From: Cryptomeria japonica | Taxonomy: Eukaryota > Streptophyta > Pinopsida > Cupressales > Cupressaceae | Assembly (NCBI RefSeq): GCF_030272615.1 | Contig: NC_081405.1 | Span: 604,982,177 to 605,042,176, forward strand | DNA length: 60,000 nt | Reading direction: 5' to 3' | Part shown: positions 1 to 11,200 of the stretch, piece after piece | Position numbering within the stretch: the stretch's first letter is position 1 | Layout of the letters: every line of letters starts with the position of its first letter | Translations under genes and position numbers: made by a program | Notes under the pieces: generated by a model | Seen by the model: only the letters and a program-made list of their open reading frames with translations | Told to the model about the DNA's origin: nothing | Database searches by the model: none

Positions 1-207
1 ATTTTTAATGAGAACAAACCAATTAGAAAGAAGGCGAATTTGGTGTTGCACAAAAGAACTCCTACTTAACAAAAGTATTTATAACAAGAAATTAATAGAG
101 GTACACACTCTTTTTTTCATAATGACACTATATAATTTTCTATCTATTTTCTTGTCTACATGTGTACATGTCATTGAAAAATTCTTTTTTCTATTATTAT
201 TCATAAT
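1..207. other. AT-rich leader sequence, no gene
   Basis: I see no gene here. An open frame from 8 to 388 runs across this stretch and into the LTR-like sequence that follows. It has no recognisable motif and is probably fortuitous. Confidence 0.5.
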
Positions 208-1687
208 CTTAGAGGATCTGGTTAATATTGAGAGGGCGGATGAATCGGTATTAACAATAATTTCAATCTTAAAATTTGAACTTATAAAACTTCTTCAAAT
301 CAAACATAAACCGGTAGTAAACTCTTTACCATTGTCGGTAATCACTGATAACCAACTCTTAAATTGGTTTATCGGAACAACACATTAAGTGTTCATCAAT
401 ATGCATAAACTGAAAGTAAAACATAACAACACATAAAAACATTCATCATATGAACATCATGTTTTTCACGTGGAAACCCAAATAGGGAAAAACCATGATG
501 GGAATTGGTACCCACAAAAATTGTGCACTCTTTCGGAATGTGCCCTGTTAGGAGCCTAGCCCAGTTAGAAGCTTACAATGATGCCCTATAAGGAGAAGAA
601 CCTGTTAAGAGTCACCCGGTTAAGGGATTTAGATGATGAGCCCTGTTAGGAGCTTTGACCTGTTAGGATCAACCTCGCAAGAGGGTTTAACACTCTGATA
701 AAGAGCTACCTGGTTAAGGGATTTACAATGTAAGGCCTATTAGGACCTACCCGGTTAAGGGATTTTGACTGTTGTAATTGTAAGAGAACAACAATGAATA
801 ATCTAGGTACAACACTTAACTACTTTCTTGATAAGATCTGATTAAGCTCCAAATTTGCTACACTCTGGCAGATCACATACTCTGGTTTAGCTTCACACTT
901 GTCTCAAAACCACCAACACTCCAAACATCAACTTTACTAACATAAATAACCTTTACAACTTAGTCGGTTACAACAAAGAACATCACAGATCTTTTACAAC
1001 TCATTACAGATCATTATTGATCATCATGGGTCATTACAATCAATTACAAATCAATTACAACCGTTGAATAATCATTGCATCTTGATCAGATACAAAGTCA
1101 AACCCTTAGAACACTCCGCTAAGAACTTTGCATATTCCTAAGAAATTTTCTTTCCAAACATGCCAAAACATCTTTCAAACACTTCACACGGTTTGTGCCA
1201 CATCATCACCAATATTTGAACTTGATGTAGATCATTGCCAACCAAAAATCATTACCGGCTAAGATAATTCTTTACCAGTCCTTAAACCCTTCTTAAACCA
1301 TAGCAAAAATACAACACAAATCATAAACATGATGTGGTTATGGTCAGGTACATAGTACAATGATACAAGCTCACATTCCAAACCATAAAACTTTAATCAT
1401 CACCAATTGCCAGATCAAATCAAAACACTCCTCGGTTACCGGTTAAGATCCCAGTTCCCATCTTACTATCTATGATACTGGTAAGGCATCTCTAGTAGAC
1501 CAAAAAGACTTACATGATAAAATACAACATAGAAAACATCAATTTCCATCAATGACAACACAAATAACTGATCAAAGTCATCTGATCATACAATCTCAAT
1601 CTCTTCATCATAATGTCATCACAAATAGTCCTTTACCAGTTTAGTCACCATTCTTGATCTACATCAGTTATGCCAATTATGTCAACA
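208..1687 (-). repeat. Degraded copia-type LTR (3' LTR of a minus-strand element)
   Basis: The left part carries the LTR-end signature seen elsewhere in the window (GAGAGGG then TGAATC, 231-246). Next comes the GGAAACCC / GGGAAAAACC module near 474-495 and repeated CCGGTTAAGGGATTT-type motifs. The right end, CAACA at 1687, is followed at once by a pyrimidine-rich PPT complement and the TCATTGATGG motif, as at the inner edge of the other minus-strand LTRs. The left boundary is approximate because the terminal TG is not clear. The sequence at 59.4-60.0 kb belongs to the same LTR family. Confidence 0.55.
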
Positions 1688-2123
1688 TTCTCCCCCTTTG
1701 TCATTGATGGCAACACCAACATAAACTCCAACATATTCAACTAAAATCATGTTGCTCATTTCTGAAACTTCTCTGTTGTACTTCACTCTTCTGCCAATTC
1801 GCTCAGTTCATCTTTACCTGGAACTGAATCTTCATTTCTTCTCCCCCTTTCTGTTACATATCTTCTCCTCCTTATAATCCTTTACCGGTTCAGTCACCAT
1901 TCTTGATCTGCATCAATTATGCCAATTATTCCAACATTCTCCCCCTTTGGCATTGATGTTAACACCAACATAAACTCCAATATATTCAACTAAAATCATG
2001 TTGCCCAGTTCTGAAACTTCTCTATTGTACTTCACTCTTCTATTGGTTCACTCAGTTCATCTTTACCTGGAACTAAATCTTCATTTCTTCTCCCCCTTTC
2101 TGTTACACATCTTCTCCTCCTTA
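1630..2123 (-). repeat. 244-bp tandem duplication across an LTR end and PPT
   Basis: Copy 1 (1630-1873) and copy 2 (1879-2123) are offset by 249 bp and match along their length with scattered substitutions. Each contains the end of the LTR, the pyrimidine tract complementary to the PPT, and the first part of the internal region. A third PPT-like box lies near 2138-2152. No coding region of the parent element survives beyond this point. Confidence 0.75.
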
Positions 2124-2621
2124 GGCTAATATATTTCTTCTCCCCCTTTGACAACAATGCCAAAGGTGCATAATATAGGATCCTCAAAGAAATACCCACA
2201 TAGGAATGGATAGAAGTGAGCACCATCATGTCAAGAAATAGATCACCTTGAAGAACCTACACACCAACACATCCATCATAAGGAAGACTAGATCTATAAA
2301 AATCTTGGCTTGAAAGAAGGACACCACAAAAAGAACCCACATGAGGGCCCATCTAGAGTCAACAAGAGGAATGAATGGTATGTTGGCATTAGATTGTCAT
2401 TGATGTCAACATCCACTTGACGAAGAGAGAAGAATGAATGTACATCCACTTAACAAAGAGAGAAGAAAGAATGTTGACAAGGGAAATAAGGAATATCGAC
2501 AAGGGAAATGGATTTCACCCTTTCGCAATTATTCAACACAAAGAAAAGAACATCATTGCGAAACCACGAGAAGAGTAATGGATTTCAAGAAATAGCTTTC
2601 ACCATTTCGCAAGATAGTATT
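2124..2621. other. Non-coding remnant between LTR fragment and element A
   Basis: No gene seen. The distal part contains phrases such as TTTCACC-TTTCGCAA twice (about 2512-2527 and 2596-2612). These resemble sequence on the far side of element A (from 9331), consistent with one pre-insertion locus split by element A. Confidence 0.5.
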
Positions 2622-3464
2622 TGTTAGGAATCCCATAGATACTGAGAGGGGGGGGGGGCGTGAATCAGTATCTAACCAGTAATTATAATTTCTTAACTTA
2701 AAACATGCAGAACATATTATAACAGTGTATCGGTATGCAAGAAATAATGTAATAAATAGAATTAAGAACATCCACATGAAAAGCACACCATAACACAAGG
2801 ATTTAACGAGGAAACCCAGTGTGGGAAAAACCTCGGTGGGATTTGTGACCCACAATATTCACTCACTAGCCAATAAGAGAATATTACTTACAATAGGGGC
2901 CTGCACATGCAGGAAGGCCAACTGCCTAGAGCTCACTGCTCAATGGAAAGTCTCACTGACTTACAATGTGGATTATACAAATCCAATATCTTGTACTGCT
3001 TTACAATAGCATCTATAATGCTTGATCCAGTACCAGTTGTTGCTCTGCTTCTTACATAAACCCTTCAACCTATATTTCGCATAATAGGTTTGCCTTAATA
3101 TTTCGCATACATCACTTTGTTCACTTACTTCCTTACATACAAAATGTCTACAATGATCTCTTTTATATACAAGATTCATTTTACAATATGCCAAGTCGGC
3201 TTACAAAGTTTTTCAATAATAAACAAAATATAATATAACAAAATCCTGTCAGCCTCTATACCGGTATACTTCCTTTCTTTGTGTCGGTGCCGGTGTCCTA
3301 AGTGCCAGTGTAGAGTGTGATCTGCTGATGCTAGTGCACTAACTTGTCAGTTTAATGCCTTGTTGGTATAATTCCTTGTCGGAGCCATAGGATTGCAAGG
3401 TTGCCATCAATGACAAAACCTTCAATCACCTACAATGTCTCATTGGAGTGTGCATATGCCAACA
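2622..3464 (-). repeat. 3' LTR of element A
   Basis: 843 bp, starting TGTTAGGAATCCC and ending GCCAACA on the plus strand. Near the U5 end it has a run of G (about 2648-2658) next to TGAATCAGTATCT. It also holds the GGAAACCC / GGGAAAAACC module near 2812-2832 and the GCACATGCAGGAAGGCC module near 2905. Confidence 0.92.
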
Positions 3465-3640
3465 ATCTCCCCCTTTGGCATTGATGGCAACACTCGTGAG
3501 AAATTTCAAAAGTGTATCCAAAAATTATCCAAAAATGTGAAGTCCAAAAATGATACCAAAAATGTGTGTGCTCCCCCTAAGCATATGATTCCTGTGATGT
3601 TGAATTTTCTCATCCCACTACCCCCCGTTTGGTATCAATG
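3465..3640 (-). promoter_or_regulatory. Polypurine tract cluster of element A
   Basis: Directly inside the 3' LTR the minus strand reads GCCAAAGGGGGAGAT, the primer site for plus-strand DNA synthesis. Further purine boxes lie near 3571-3581 (minus-strand TTAGGGGGAGC) and 3620-3632. The same three-box arrangement is present in element D, and a similar cluster occurs in copia element C. Multiple PPT boxes are a known trait of SIRE-type copia elements. Confidence 0.75.
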
Positions 3641-3676
3641 ACAAAGGTTGTCAAGATGTCAGTAGAGTTTATAGTT

Positions 3677-6600
3677 TCAACCTTGTAACTGGGTAGTTAC
3701 AATTTGAAATAGATTCGCCAAAATCAAGTTTATACTCTCCATAAACTTTTTACTATCTCTTATTGTTGTTTTTGTTCTCTTAACTGTATCGGTGAGATGC
3801 TGCAAACGCTCTGCCGGTGTTTTCTGTCCCTGTATTAGTGCCTCAGATATTTGCTTCCGCAGCGATGCTAAATAGTCCAATCTTGGACTCAGTTTTAATC
3901 TCAGATGCTTTGCCTTATTCACTATTCTCTCCTTTTCTCTTTCTAATTTAAGTAAATCTTCCTCAAAATTTGTTATCTTCTGTTCAAAAACTAATAGTGT
4001 ATCAGGTGAGTTGACAAAATTATCTTCAAGATTATTGATTTCATCCTGTACCTTGGTCATCTTCTTATCTATATCTATAGTCAAAAGGTTTGTCTTATAG
4101 GTGTCTTTGTACAGAGTTTTGTATTCTTTCAATAAATTACACAATTCCAGTAGAAGTTGTCAAAATCTTTGTTACACTTCTTTATTTGCTCATCAAAGAA
4201 TTTCTTCTTTTTAATTTCTAATTTATCCTTCAATGTCTCTCCCTTTATTTTCTCAATGTTTTCCCAGTGATATATTTACACAAGGTATCAAGTTGTCCTA
4301 AAGAATCTTTATTGTCTATATTATAGTTAGGAGCAATTACCTTCAAAATTGGTATGGTATCATCTATTACCTTATAGGCTTGTGAGCTGTAGTCTGTTAT
4401 CTTTTTAATTGAATCTAATAGTACCTTAGTCACATTAGTTGATTTGTAGCCTGATGATGAACCTAGATTCTGAGTACTGCCAGTGGAAGTAACCAAGCTT
4501 GTATTGACCTCTGGTAGGTCTGTTTGTGTCTGCATTTCCTTAAGCAATGGTTTTTCTACTTCTCTAGTTGTTGGTGGCACTGTTTCCTTCTGTTCCTGTT
4601 CCTGAGCCTTTTGCTCTATTTATTTCTCTATTTGTTGCATTGTATTAGTCTGAGTTTGAGTCTCTACCTTTTTCTCTTTCTCATCTACCGGTTTCTCCTG
4701 TGTGTTATCAGTTTTCTCAGCTACCGGAGGCTCACTAGCCATGTCAGTCTTACCAGTTGTATCTTTGTCTACCACAATGTTGATCTTTTGAGTATCAACA
4801 TCCATAGTATATAAGACTTTAGGATTAGGATTACCATCTTCTACATCCATACTCTTGGTTGCTGGTTGATCCTCTATAGCTGTTGTTTTTACTGGTGGAG
4901 TAATCAAAGGAGATGGGGGTAAGTTGTCTTTAACCTTGATACTAGGTGGTCCACCAACTTTACCTTTACCCTTGTCTCTTTCTTTCTGATATACCTTTAT
5001 AGGTTTGTGGCTCATGTATTCTTCTTGTTTTTATTTTTCCACTAGAAAAATGTCCCATGCATTTTTTGTCTCCGCAGTCACCTCATTAACTCCTCCAACC
5101 ATTAAAGCAATGTACCGGTGTGCAGTAGAAAATACTGACCGGTTGGCTTGAGCAATTAAGTCATCAATTTCTTTGGGTGAATTCACCGGATATACAACAT
5201 GTAGCTTCTCTATCTTTATTTTCTTGTCCAGTTCTATTACTGCTTGTCTTCTTGCTTCCAGTCTCTTAAATAGTTCATCTAGAATTTCATTTACTACCTC
5301 CATCAAAAATTTCTTATACATATCCATATGCAATATAACACTGTTTTCTACTTGTTCTTTTTCATTAGTTGTCAGAGTGTCATATATTTTCTATATATTC
5401 TTCAATTTACCTTCTTCTGTAATTTCATTCAATAGTTAATCAAGAGGGGCCAAGTCCTTGTTTGTCCTCTTCTTCTTTTGGGTGCTAGTTTCTTCTTCTT
5501 TGGTGTGGCCTTTCTTACCGGAGATCTCACTGCTTGTTGTTTTTGTCTTGTCCTCCTAGGTGAGGGTGTGGTTGCTGGTGAGGGATCTCTTTTCCTTACA
5601 ACTCTTTTGAAAGTTGCAGGCATGTCACTCTGCGAAGAAGTACCTACCGGTGATAGGTGAGTTTCAGGTTGTGGAGCTGCTAACTCATCCTCTGTTATAC
5701 CAGTTTATTTTAACACATCTTCTTTAATGGCCTTTGCCTGTCTGGAACCTTTTCTTACAACTGCCTCAACATTTTTCACTCTTTTCTTGGATTGTATTTG
5801 GCTTTCAATAGTTTCTGCACTACCAAATACTTCTTCCTTAGGTTCTTTAGGGGCTTCCAGAAGTGCTTTAGCATATGTTTCAATTATATGATCATTTGTT
5901 TCATAACCCATTTCTGTTACCCAAACCGTCCTAGGGATGACTGCTTCCATCTAGATCTCATCCTTCTTAATTACAAAGCATATTTCATCCTTATATTTGT
6001 CAACAATCTTTTGTGATAGTCGGATTCTTTTCTTCATTTTGACCTTTAGTGCTTGAAAGAAATCATGGATATTGTTTTCCTTGTCTTCTCCCATATTATT
6101 GAATAGTTCTGTTAACTGTTTGCCTACCGGTATATCATATCCAAGTTCTTTGTAGCCTATACCGGGAACCTATTTGGTTATATGTAGCATCAGACATACT
6201 AGCAGATTTCCAAACCTAAAAGTTCCTTTCTTGTCTTTCTTAATCTTGCCTAAGTTGTCAATTAATTCGTCCTTCAACCACTCACATACATCAATCTTTG
6301 TATTATCTGTGACCATATCATAAGCACTCTTAATGCATAAACTTGAAACTGAATTAAGTCTATTTGCATGAGTAGCTTTATACCCTAATATCATGCTAAT
6401 AAATCTCACATTAATGTCTGTTACATCATTTACTCTTAAGGACCTTTTATCAGATGTGGCACCAGTTAACTAAGTAACTAGGTCATTGGAAACCTTCTTA
6501 GTTTTGTCTGGCCTTTTACCGGTGGTCGGTAACCCTATGAAAACTTTCACAATTTCCTTAGTGATTTTATGGATTGCATCTAGCCAGAAAAATTCACCAT

Positions 6601-6958
6601 GTACCCTGCTTAAGACTATCCTAATCACATCCTTGGGGAATTCAGGAATGCTAAGGATCTCTGTAAGTCCTAGGGTTTCAATGATCTTATGTTCATCTTT
6701 TACATTGCTGGATTCATCACATATCATAGTTTTAAACATGGTTTTAATCTCTTCATCTCCTAGTTCCTCAATGTTATAGTGAATGTAAATTCTGGGATCT
6801 TCAACATAAACAACTCCCTTAGGAATTTGAGAAAAAACACCTAAGGTATCATCTTTCTTTGCTACCTCGGGAACTAATTGAAATACGGGCCTAGGTCTTT
6901 TTATAACTTCGACAACAATAGGGTTTGCTATATATTCAATTGCAGAGGTGGATGCCAT
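3677..6958 (-). pseudogene. ORF2 of element A, large unknown retrotransposon protein (disrupted)
   Basis: Reading from ATG 6958, a single long protein can be followed to 3677, with in-frame stops (for example after 6470, 6170 and 5705) and frameshifts near 5460 and between 4245 and 4144. The parts in order are: an N-terminal folded region of about 300 residues with motifs such as IPKGVVY and GYKATHANRL; a helical segment with YAKALLEAP; a basic S/P/R/K-rich stretch (PSPRRTRQ, then KKKK) that looks like a nuclear-localisation or nucleic-acid binding tail; an acidic, proline-rich linker; and a C-terminal coiled coil with LEREKERI. Almost all of it aligns with ORF2 of element D. I recognise no enzyme motif. 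A remote link to putative plant transposon protein domains or the env-like ORF of SIRE elements is possible but unproven. Confidence 0.75.
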
Positions 6959-7261
6959 GATAAAATACCTTTTACTGCCTTTAGGATGGATGATTGCTTG
7001 GAGTGTTCTTGCCTCTTGCTCGAAATGCCTTAGCTTGGAATCTTCACGCTCTTCGTAGGTTTGATATCTCAACGAAATGAAATGGAGCCAAAACCTCAAA
7101 TTTATAGTGTCTTTTCGCCATCAACCACATTAAATGCATGTCGGTTAAGTATTCACTTAACATTGTTTGCCAGTAATAAGTAATTTCCAACTTCTTATCT
7201 CTAACCGAGGGAATAATAGCACATGTGTCATTAGATTGCCAAACCCTCAAGGAAACTTTCT

Positions 7262-8418
7262 TCAATTAGATGAAGAACTTCCTGCCAGTGGAGCACTACT
7301 TTGTCCTGCAGGTGAAGCATTGCTCTGTCCTGCCAGTGAAGCATTGATTGGTTCTACCAGTGGAGGAGTATTCCCAATATTTAGATCAGCTTTTCTAATC
7401 CATTGTTTTGAGAATTCTTGCTTAACCTCTTCAACTTTTTCTTTACCCTTTAAGCTAGAACTTTTGTTGTCTACCGGTGATCCTTTACTTCTACAAAATT
7501 TTGCAATATGCCCAATCTTGTTACATGCATAACAAGTCACATTATTCTTTTGAATAGCTTTCCCATAACCTATGTCGGTTTGTGTTCTGCATTGATTAGA
7601 TAAATGTCCAAATCTTCCACAAAGATAACATCTCACATTCATTTTGCAATTTTCAGAGTTGTGACCAACTTTGTTGCATTTTGAACATTGACCGGTGGGT
7701 GTGTTGATATTCTGATATTTTCTAGATCTACATTCATTTTCTCTATGACCATACTTATTACAGTTAAAGCATTTTCCATTGAATTTATAAGCATTAGGTT
7801 GTCTTACCGGTTTGTTGTGATCCTGAGTATTTGTAGTACCGGAGCTTTCACCAACTTCAAAGCCAATTCCAGAAGTGTCACCTTTAGGTTTTTGATTCTT
7901 CAGCAAGGTGCAAGTTCCTCTGAGCTTTTCTTGAATTTTTCTTTATGTTGATTTGGAGTTTCTAGTTCTCTTTATAAGACTTCTTTCTGTCTTATCAGTT
8001 CATTGGAGTCATTCTGAGTGTGCATCAGATCTGTCTTCAACATGTAATTTTCATAGCTAAGTCTTGTGTTTTCATTTGCTGCATCACTTAGTCTTCTGGT
8101 CAATTCTTCTTCATTATTCTTCCTATCCTCAATCTCTTTACAAAATCTCATAGTCATATCTTGCATCTCATTCTTTGTTGTCATGTTCTCTTGTTTCAGC
8201 TTGCTTATATGATCATTAAGTGATTCCTTTTCATAATTCTCATTTTGCAACTTTTCACAAAGTTCTCTTCTCTTATTTCTTGCAACAGTAAGATTCTCTT
8301 GAAGTTCCTAAATGATATCCTGAGTTGCCCTTAAATCATCTTCTAGTTTGATATTTTTCAATTTCTCTGCATCATAGTCTGAGAGAGCTCCTTCAAGTTG
8401 CTTCATCATATTTTCCAT
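7262..8418 (-). pseudogene. ORF1 of element A, coiled-coil CCHC nucleocapsid-like protein (disrupted)
   Basis: Starting at ATG 8418, the first 160 or so residues form a long heptad-rich coiled coil (LEDDLRATQD, KLQNENYEKE, LTRRLSDAANENTRL). Four CCHC zinc knuckles follow (about 7487-7771): CFNCNKYGHRENEC, CSKCNKVGHNSENC, CYLCGRFGHLSNQC and CYACNKIGHIAKFC, all with intact ligands. The tail is K/E rich, then P/A/S rich. Stops interrupt the frame at 8308 and 7972, and a one-base loss near 7912 shifts it. Such knuckles bind RNA in Gag nucleocapsid. No standard copia Gag (UBN2-type) domain precedes them, so particle assembly may rely on the coiled coil or on a helper Gag (inference). Confidence 0.82.
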
Positions 8419-8476
8419 CTTTACCAGTGTCAAGATCTTCCTCAAGCTGTTAGGCTTCTGAAAAATAGAGGACCAA

Positions 8477-8488
8477 GCTCTGATACCA
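8477..8488 (-). promoter_or_regulatory. Primer binding site of element A
   Basis: The minus strand reads TGGTATCAGAGC two bases inside the 5' LTR. It matches the 3' end of plant initiator tRNA-Met, the usual copia primer. Confidence 0.9.
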
Positions 8489-8490
8489 AT

Positions 8491-9325
8491 TGTTAGGAAT
8501 CCCATAGATACTAAGAGGGGGGGGGGTGAATCAGTATCTAACTGGTAATTAGAATTTCTTAACTTAAAACATGCAGAACATATTATAACAGTGTACCAGT
8601 ATGCAAGAAATAATGTAATAAATAGAATTAAGAACATCCACATGAAAAGAACACCATAACACAAGGATTTAATGAGGAAACTCGATGTGGGAAAAACCTC
8701 GGTGGGATTTGTGACCCACAATATTCACTCACTGGCCAATAAGAGAATATTACTTACAATAGCGGCTTGCACATGTAGGAAGGCCAACTTCCTAGAGCTC
8801 ACTGCTCAATGGAAAGTCTCACTGACTTACAATGTGGATTATACAAATCCAATATCTTGTACTGCTTTACAATAGCATCTATAATGCCTGATCCAGTACC
8901 GGTTGTTGCTCTGCTTCTTACATAAACCCTTCAACCTATATTTCACATAATAGGTTTGCCTTAATATTTCGCATACATCACTTTGTTCACTTACTTCCTT
9001 ACATACAAAATGTCTACAATGATCTCTTTTATATATAAGAGTCATTTTACAACATGCCAAGTCGGCTTACAAAGTTTTTCAATAATAAACACAATATAAT
9101 ATAACAAAATCCTGTCAACCTCTGTGCCAGTATACTTCTTTGTGCTGGTGTCGGTATCCTGAGTGTCGGTGTAGAGTGTGATCTGCTGATGCCAGTGCAC
9201 TAACTTGTCGGTGTAATGCCTTGCCAGTATAATGCCTTGCTGGAGCCATAGGATTGCAAGGTTGCCATCAATGAAAAAAGCTTCAATCACCTACAATGTC
9301 TCATTGGAGTGTGCATATACCAACA
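8491..9325 (-). repeat. 5' LTR of element A
   Basis: 835 bp, closely matching 2622-3464 along its length, with a shorter G run (about 8517-8526). It starts TGTTAGGAATCCC and ends ACCAACA, followed by the GTATT target duplication. Confidence 0.92.
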
Positions 9326-9339
9326 GTATTGACTCCATA

Positions 9340-9790
9340 AGGGCCAAGATGCGAAATCACAATTTTGCCATTTCTCAAGTATGGACTCCATGACAGCCAA
9401 ATTACTTGCGATATAGCGATGAAGTGTTCTGTAGAGTGAAGAAAAAGGATTTTTTCTATTTTGCAAGAAGGGATTAATTGGTTCCCATCCAATGTTTGAT
9501 ACCATGATAAAGCAAGTGATATTGCTATTTCTCAGGCATGGACCCCAACATAGCTAGGTCATTTGTGATATAGTGAAATAAGTAAGTGATATCACTATTT
9601 AACAAATATGGAACCTACCACAGTTAGATCACCTGCGATATAGTGACGAATTAGTTTGTGGGGAGAAGAGAAAGGAGTTTTCACTATTTCATTGGTCAAA
9701 GACACAATGTTGACCAAGCCCTTGCGATATAGTGATGAAAAAGGGAAGCTTTCATAGTTTCACCAATCAAAGGTCAAAGATACCAGGTCA
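9340..9790. repeat. Degenerate direct repeats with TTGCGATATAGTGA-like core
   Basis: The phrase ATGGA-CC, about 25 variable bases, then GCGATATAGYGA occurs near 9373, 9538 and 9608, with further partial copies to about 9735. Spacing is irregular (about 165 and 70 bp). There is no coding potential. Confidence 0.5.
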
Positions 9791-10511
9791 TTTGCAAAAT
9801 TGTGATAAGACCACATGAGCTAACAAAAATATTTAGCACATAATTGCAGTAGTTAGGACAAACTGCCAGGTGAAGGTTACGATGTAGAAATAAAAGGTAA
9901 AAGTCATTGTAGTTATGCATGTTTGACCATGTTGACCACTGGGCCTTTGTGATAAAGAAGAAACGGTTGATGTGTTTGATGATGTGGCATGTAGAATTGC
10001 CACAGTGGGAGCATTGATCAAGTCTTATTAATGAAATCAAGCAAAACAATGGTCTAGATTTAAGGATATTGAAGAGTTTAGTTTGGCGCATTAATAGAGC
10101 TTCTGGAAACGTGAATTGCCAACTGTTAAGTGTATTTTTAATCGTTACAAATTGGAGATAATAAGAACAAGGTGCAAACCAACTAAATGGATGATTCTAA
10201 CATAGCATAGAAAATTGTATCGATCATGTTTTGTGGAATTTATGCAAACTATTTTTTGTCTAATCTATGATGATCTATAATCCGACCAACCTTATGGAGG
10301 CGGATGTTGAATATAAAAAGAGAATGAAAGTCGGCAAAAAAAATGAAGGTTGTAGTAGGTTGATGTATACATGTTGGTGAATGTTGAGGTATGCTAGAAT
10401 GAGCAAAGAGAGAGTTGCAGAGCTGAAAAAGTGAACCTATTTTTTGAAGAAGCAAAGCAGAACATTAGCAGGTTCATATTCATTTATTATATTACATCAA
10501 GGTTGTAATCT
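9791..10511. other. Non-coding flank, left part of an LTR split by the CACTA element
   Basis: No gene seen. The last bases before the CACTA terminus (TTGTAATCT, 10503-10511) would continue directly into TTAATGGTAG at 29469 if the transposon and one TCT duplication were removed. The right-hand flank (29466-29883) ends as a copia LTR with an adjacent PBS, so at least the distal part here is probably the 5' portion of that LTR. Confidence 0.45.
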
Positions 10512-10545
10512 CACTAGTACATTCGGGTCAAAATTTTGACGGCAA
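10512..10545 (+). repeat. Left terminal inverted repeat of the CACTA element
   Basis: CACTAGTACATTCGGGTCAA followed by an AT-rich stretch and GACGG. It pairs with 29433-29465 in inverted orientation with a few mismatches and one indel. Confidence 0.88.
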
Positions 10546-10715
10546 ATCGTCGGAATTTCGACACAATTTCATTGCACTATTGACAAAAAAAGCTGTCGAA
10601 AACTTTGTGTCAGAAGTTCCGACTATCCTTGTGGTCGTCGCAATTCTGACATCACCTCCAACATTTCCGACGACCACCATGGATGCTCATACCCCAAAAG
10701 AATATCGTCGCGATC

Positions 10716-10974
10716 TCGGCCTATCGTCGGAATTCCGACTCCAAAGGGTAAAATTCCGACAGAGGAGTGTCGTCGGATGCACAACATCCTCATCGGAACT
10801 CTCCTGGAGGCCGTCATGAGTGCTGTCGGATGCACAACATCCTCATCAGAACTCTCCTAGAGGCTATCATAATTATGACGGCCTCCAGGAGAGTTCTAAC
10901 GAGGATGCTGTGCTCCGACGACACTCCTCTGTCAGAATTTTACCCTTTGGAGTCAGAATTCCGACGATAGGCTG
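10716..10974. repeat. Large subterminal palindrome in the CACTA element
   Basis: The left arm (about 10716-10817) and right arm (about 10875-10974) are near-perfect inverted repeats. Shared blocks include CCTATCGTCGGAATTC, CTCCAAAGGGTAAAATT and CTCCTGGAGGCCGTCAT. The spacer contains a partial direct copy of the left arm (about 10825-10870), so alternative stems can form. The arms are rich in TCGTCGGAATT motifs like those beside the TIRs, suggesting amplified transposase-binding subterminal repeats (inference). Confidence 0.85.
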
Positions 10975-11012
10975 ATTTTTCGGAAATTTTTTTTTTATAG
11001 AAAAAGATTGAC

Positions 11013-11200
11013 ATTGGTATCTCTCTTCTGTCTCTCTTCTCTATCCCTCTCTACTATCTCTCTTCTCTCACCCCTCTCTAGGTCTCTTTCTCCATCCCTC
11101 TCTTCTTCTCTCCCTCTCTACTTCTCTTTCTCTACCCTCTCCAGGTCATTATCTCTTCCTCTCACCCTCTCTCTCTCTCTCACCTCTATAGGTCTCACCT
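11013..11200. repeat. CT-rich low-complexity tract
   Basis: Imperfect repeats of CTCTCTTCTCT and CCCTCTCTA over about 190 bp. An open frame spanning it encodes only S/L repeats and is not considered a gene. Confidence 0.8.

Larger units (their letters stand above)
2622..9325 (-). mobile_element. Complete non-autonomous LTR retrotransposon A (6.7 kb, two ORFs, no pol)
   Basis: LTRs at 2622-3464 and 8491-9325 begin TG and end CA, and the element is flanked by a perfect 5-bp target duplication GTATT (2617-2621 and 9326-9330). On the minus strand the order is 5' LTR, PBS complementary to initiator tRNA-Met, ORF1 (coiled coil plus four CCHC knuckles), ORF2 (large unknown protein), PPT, 3' LTR. 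No protease, integrase, reverse transcriptase or RNase H motif is visible. Element D at 38495-45134 has the same architecture. Gag-only LTR elements (TR-GAG) are known in plants, but the long ORF2 in the place of pol is unusual. Both ORFs carry stops and frameshifts, so this copy is probably inactive. Confidence 0.93.

Noticed and set aside
8-388. 126-codon open frame at the left edge
   Set aside because: It runs through the start of an LTR-like region and has no recognisable motif; the AT-rich context makes it likely to be random.
4524-4814. Leucine-rich open frame resembling a membrane protein
   Set aside because: It is antisense to ORF2 of element A, and its composition follows from the acidic coding on the other strand.
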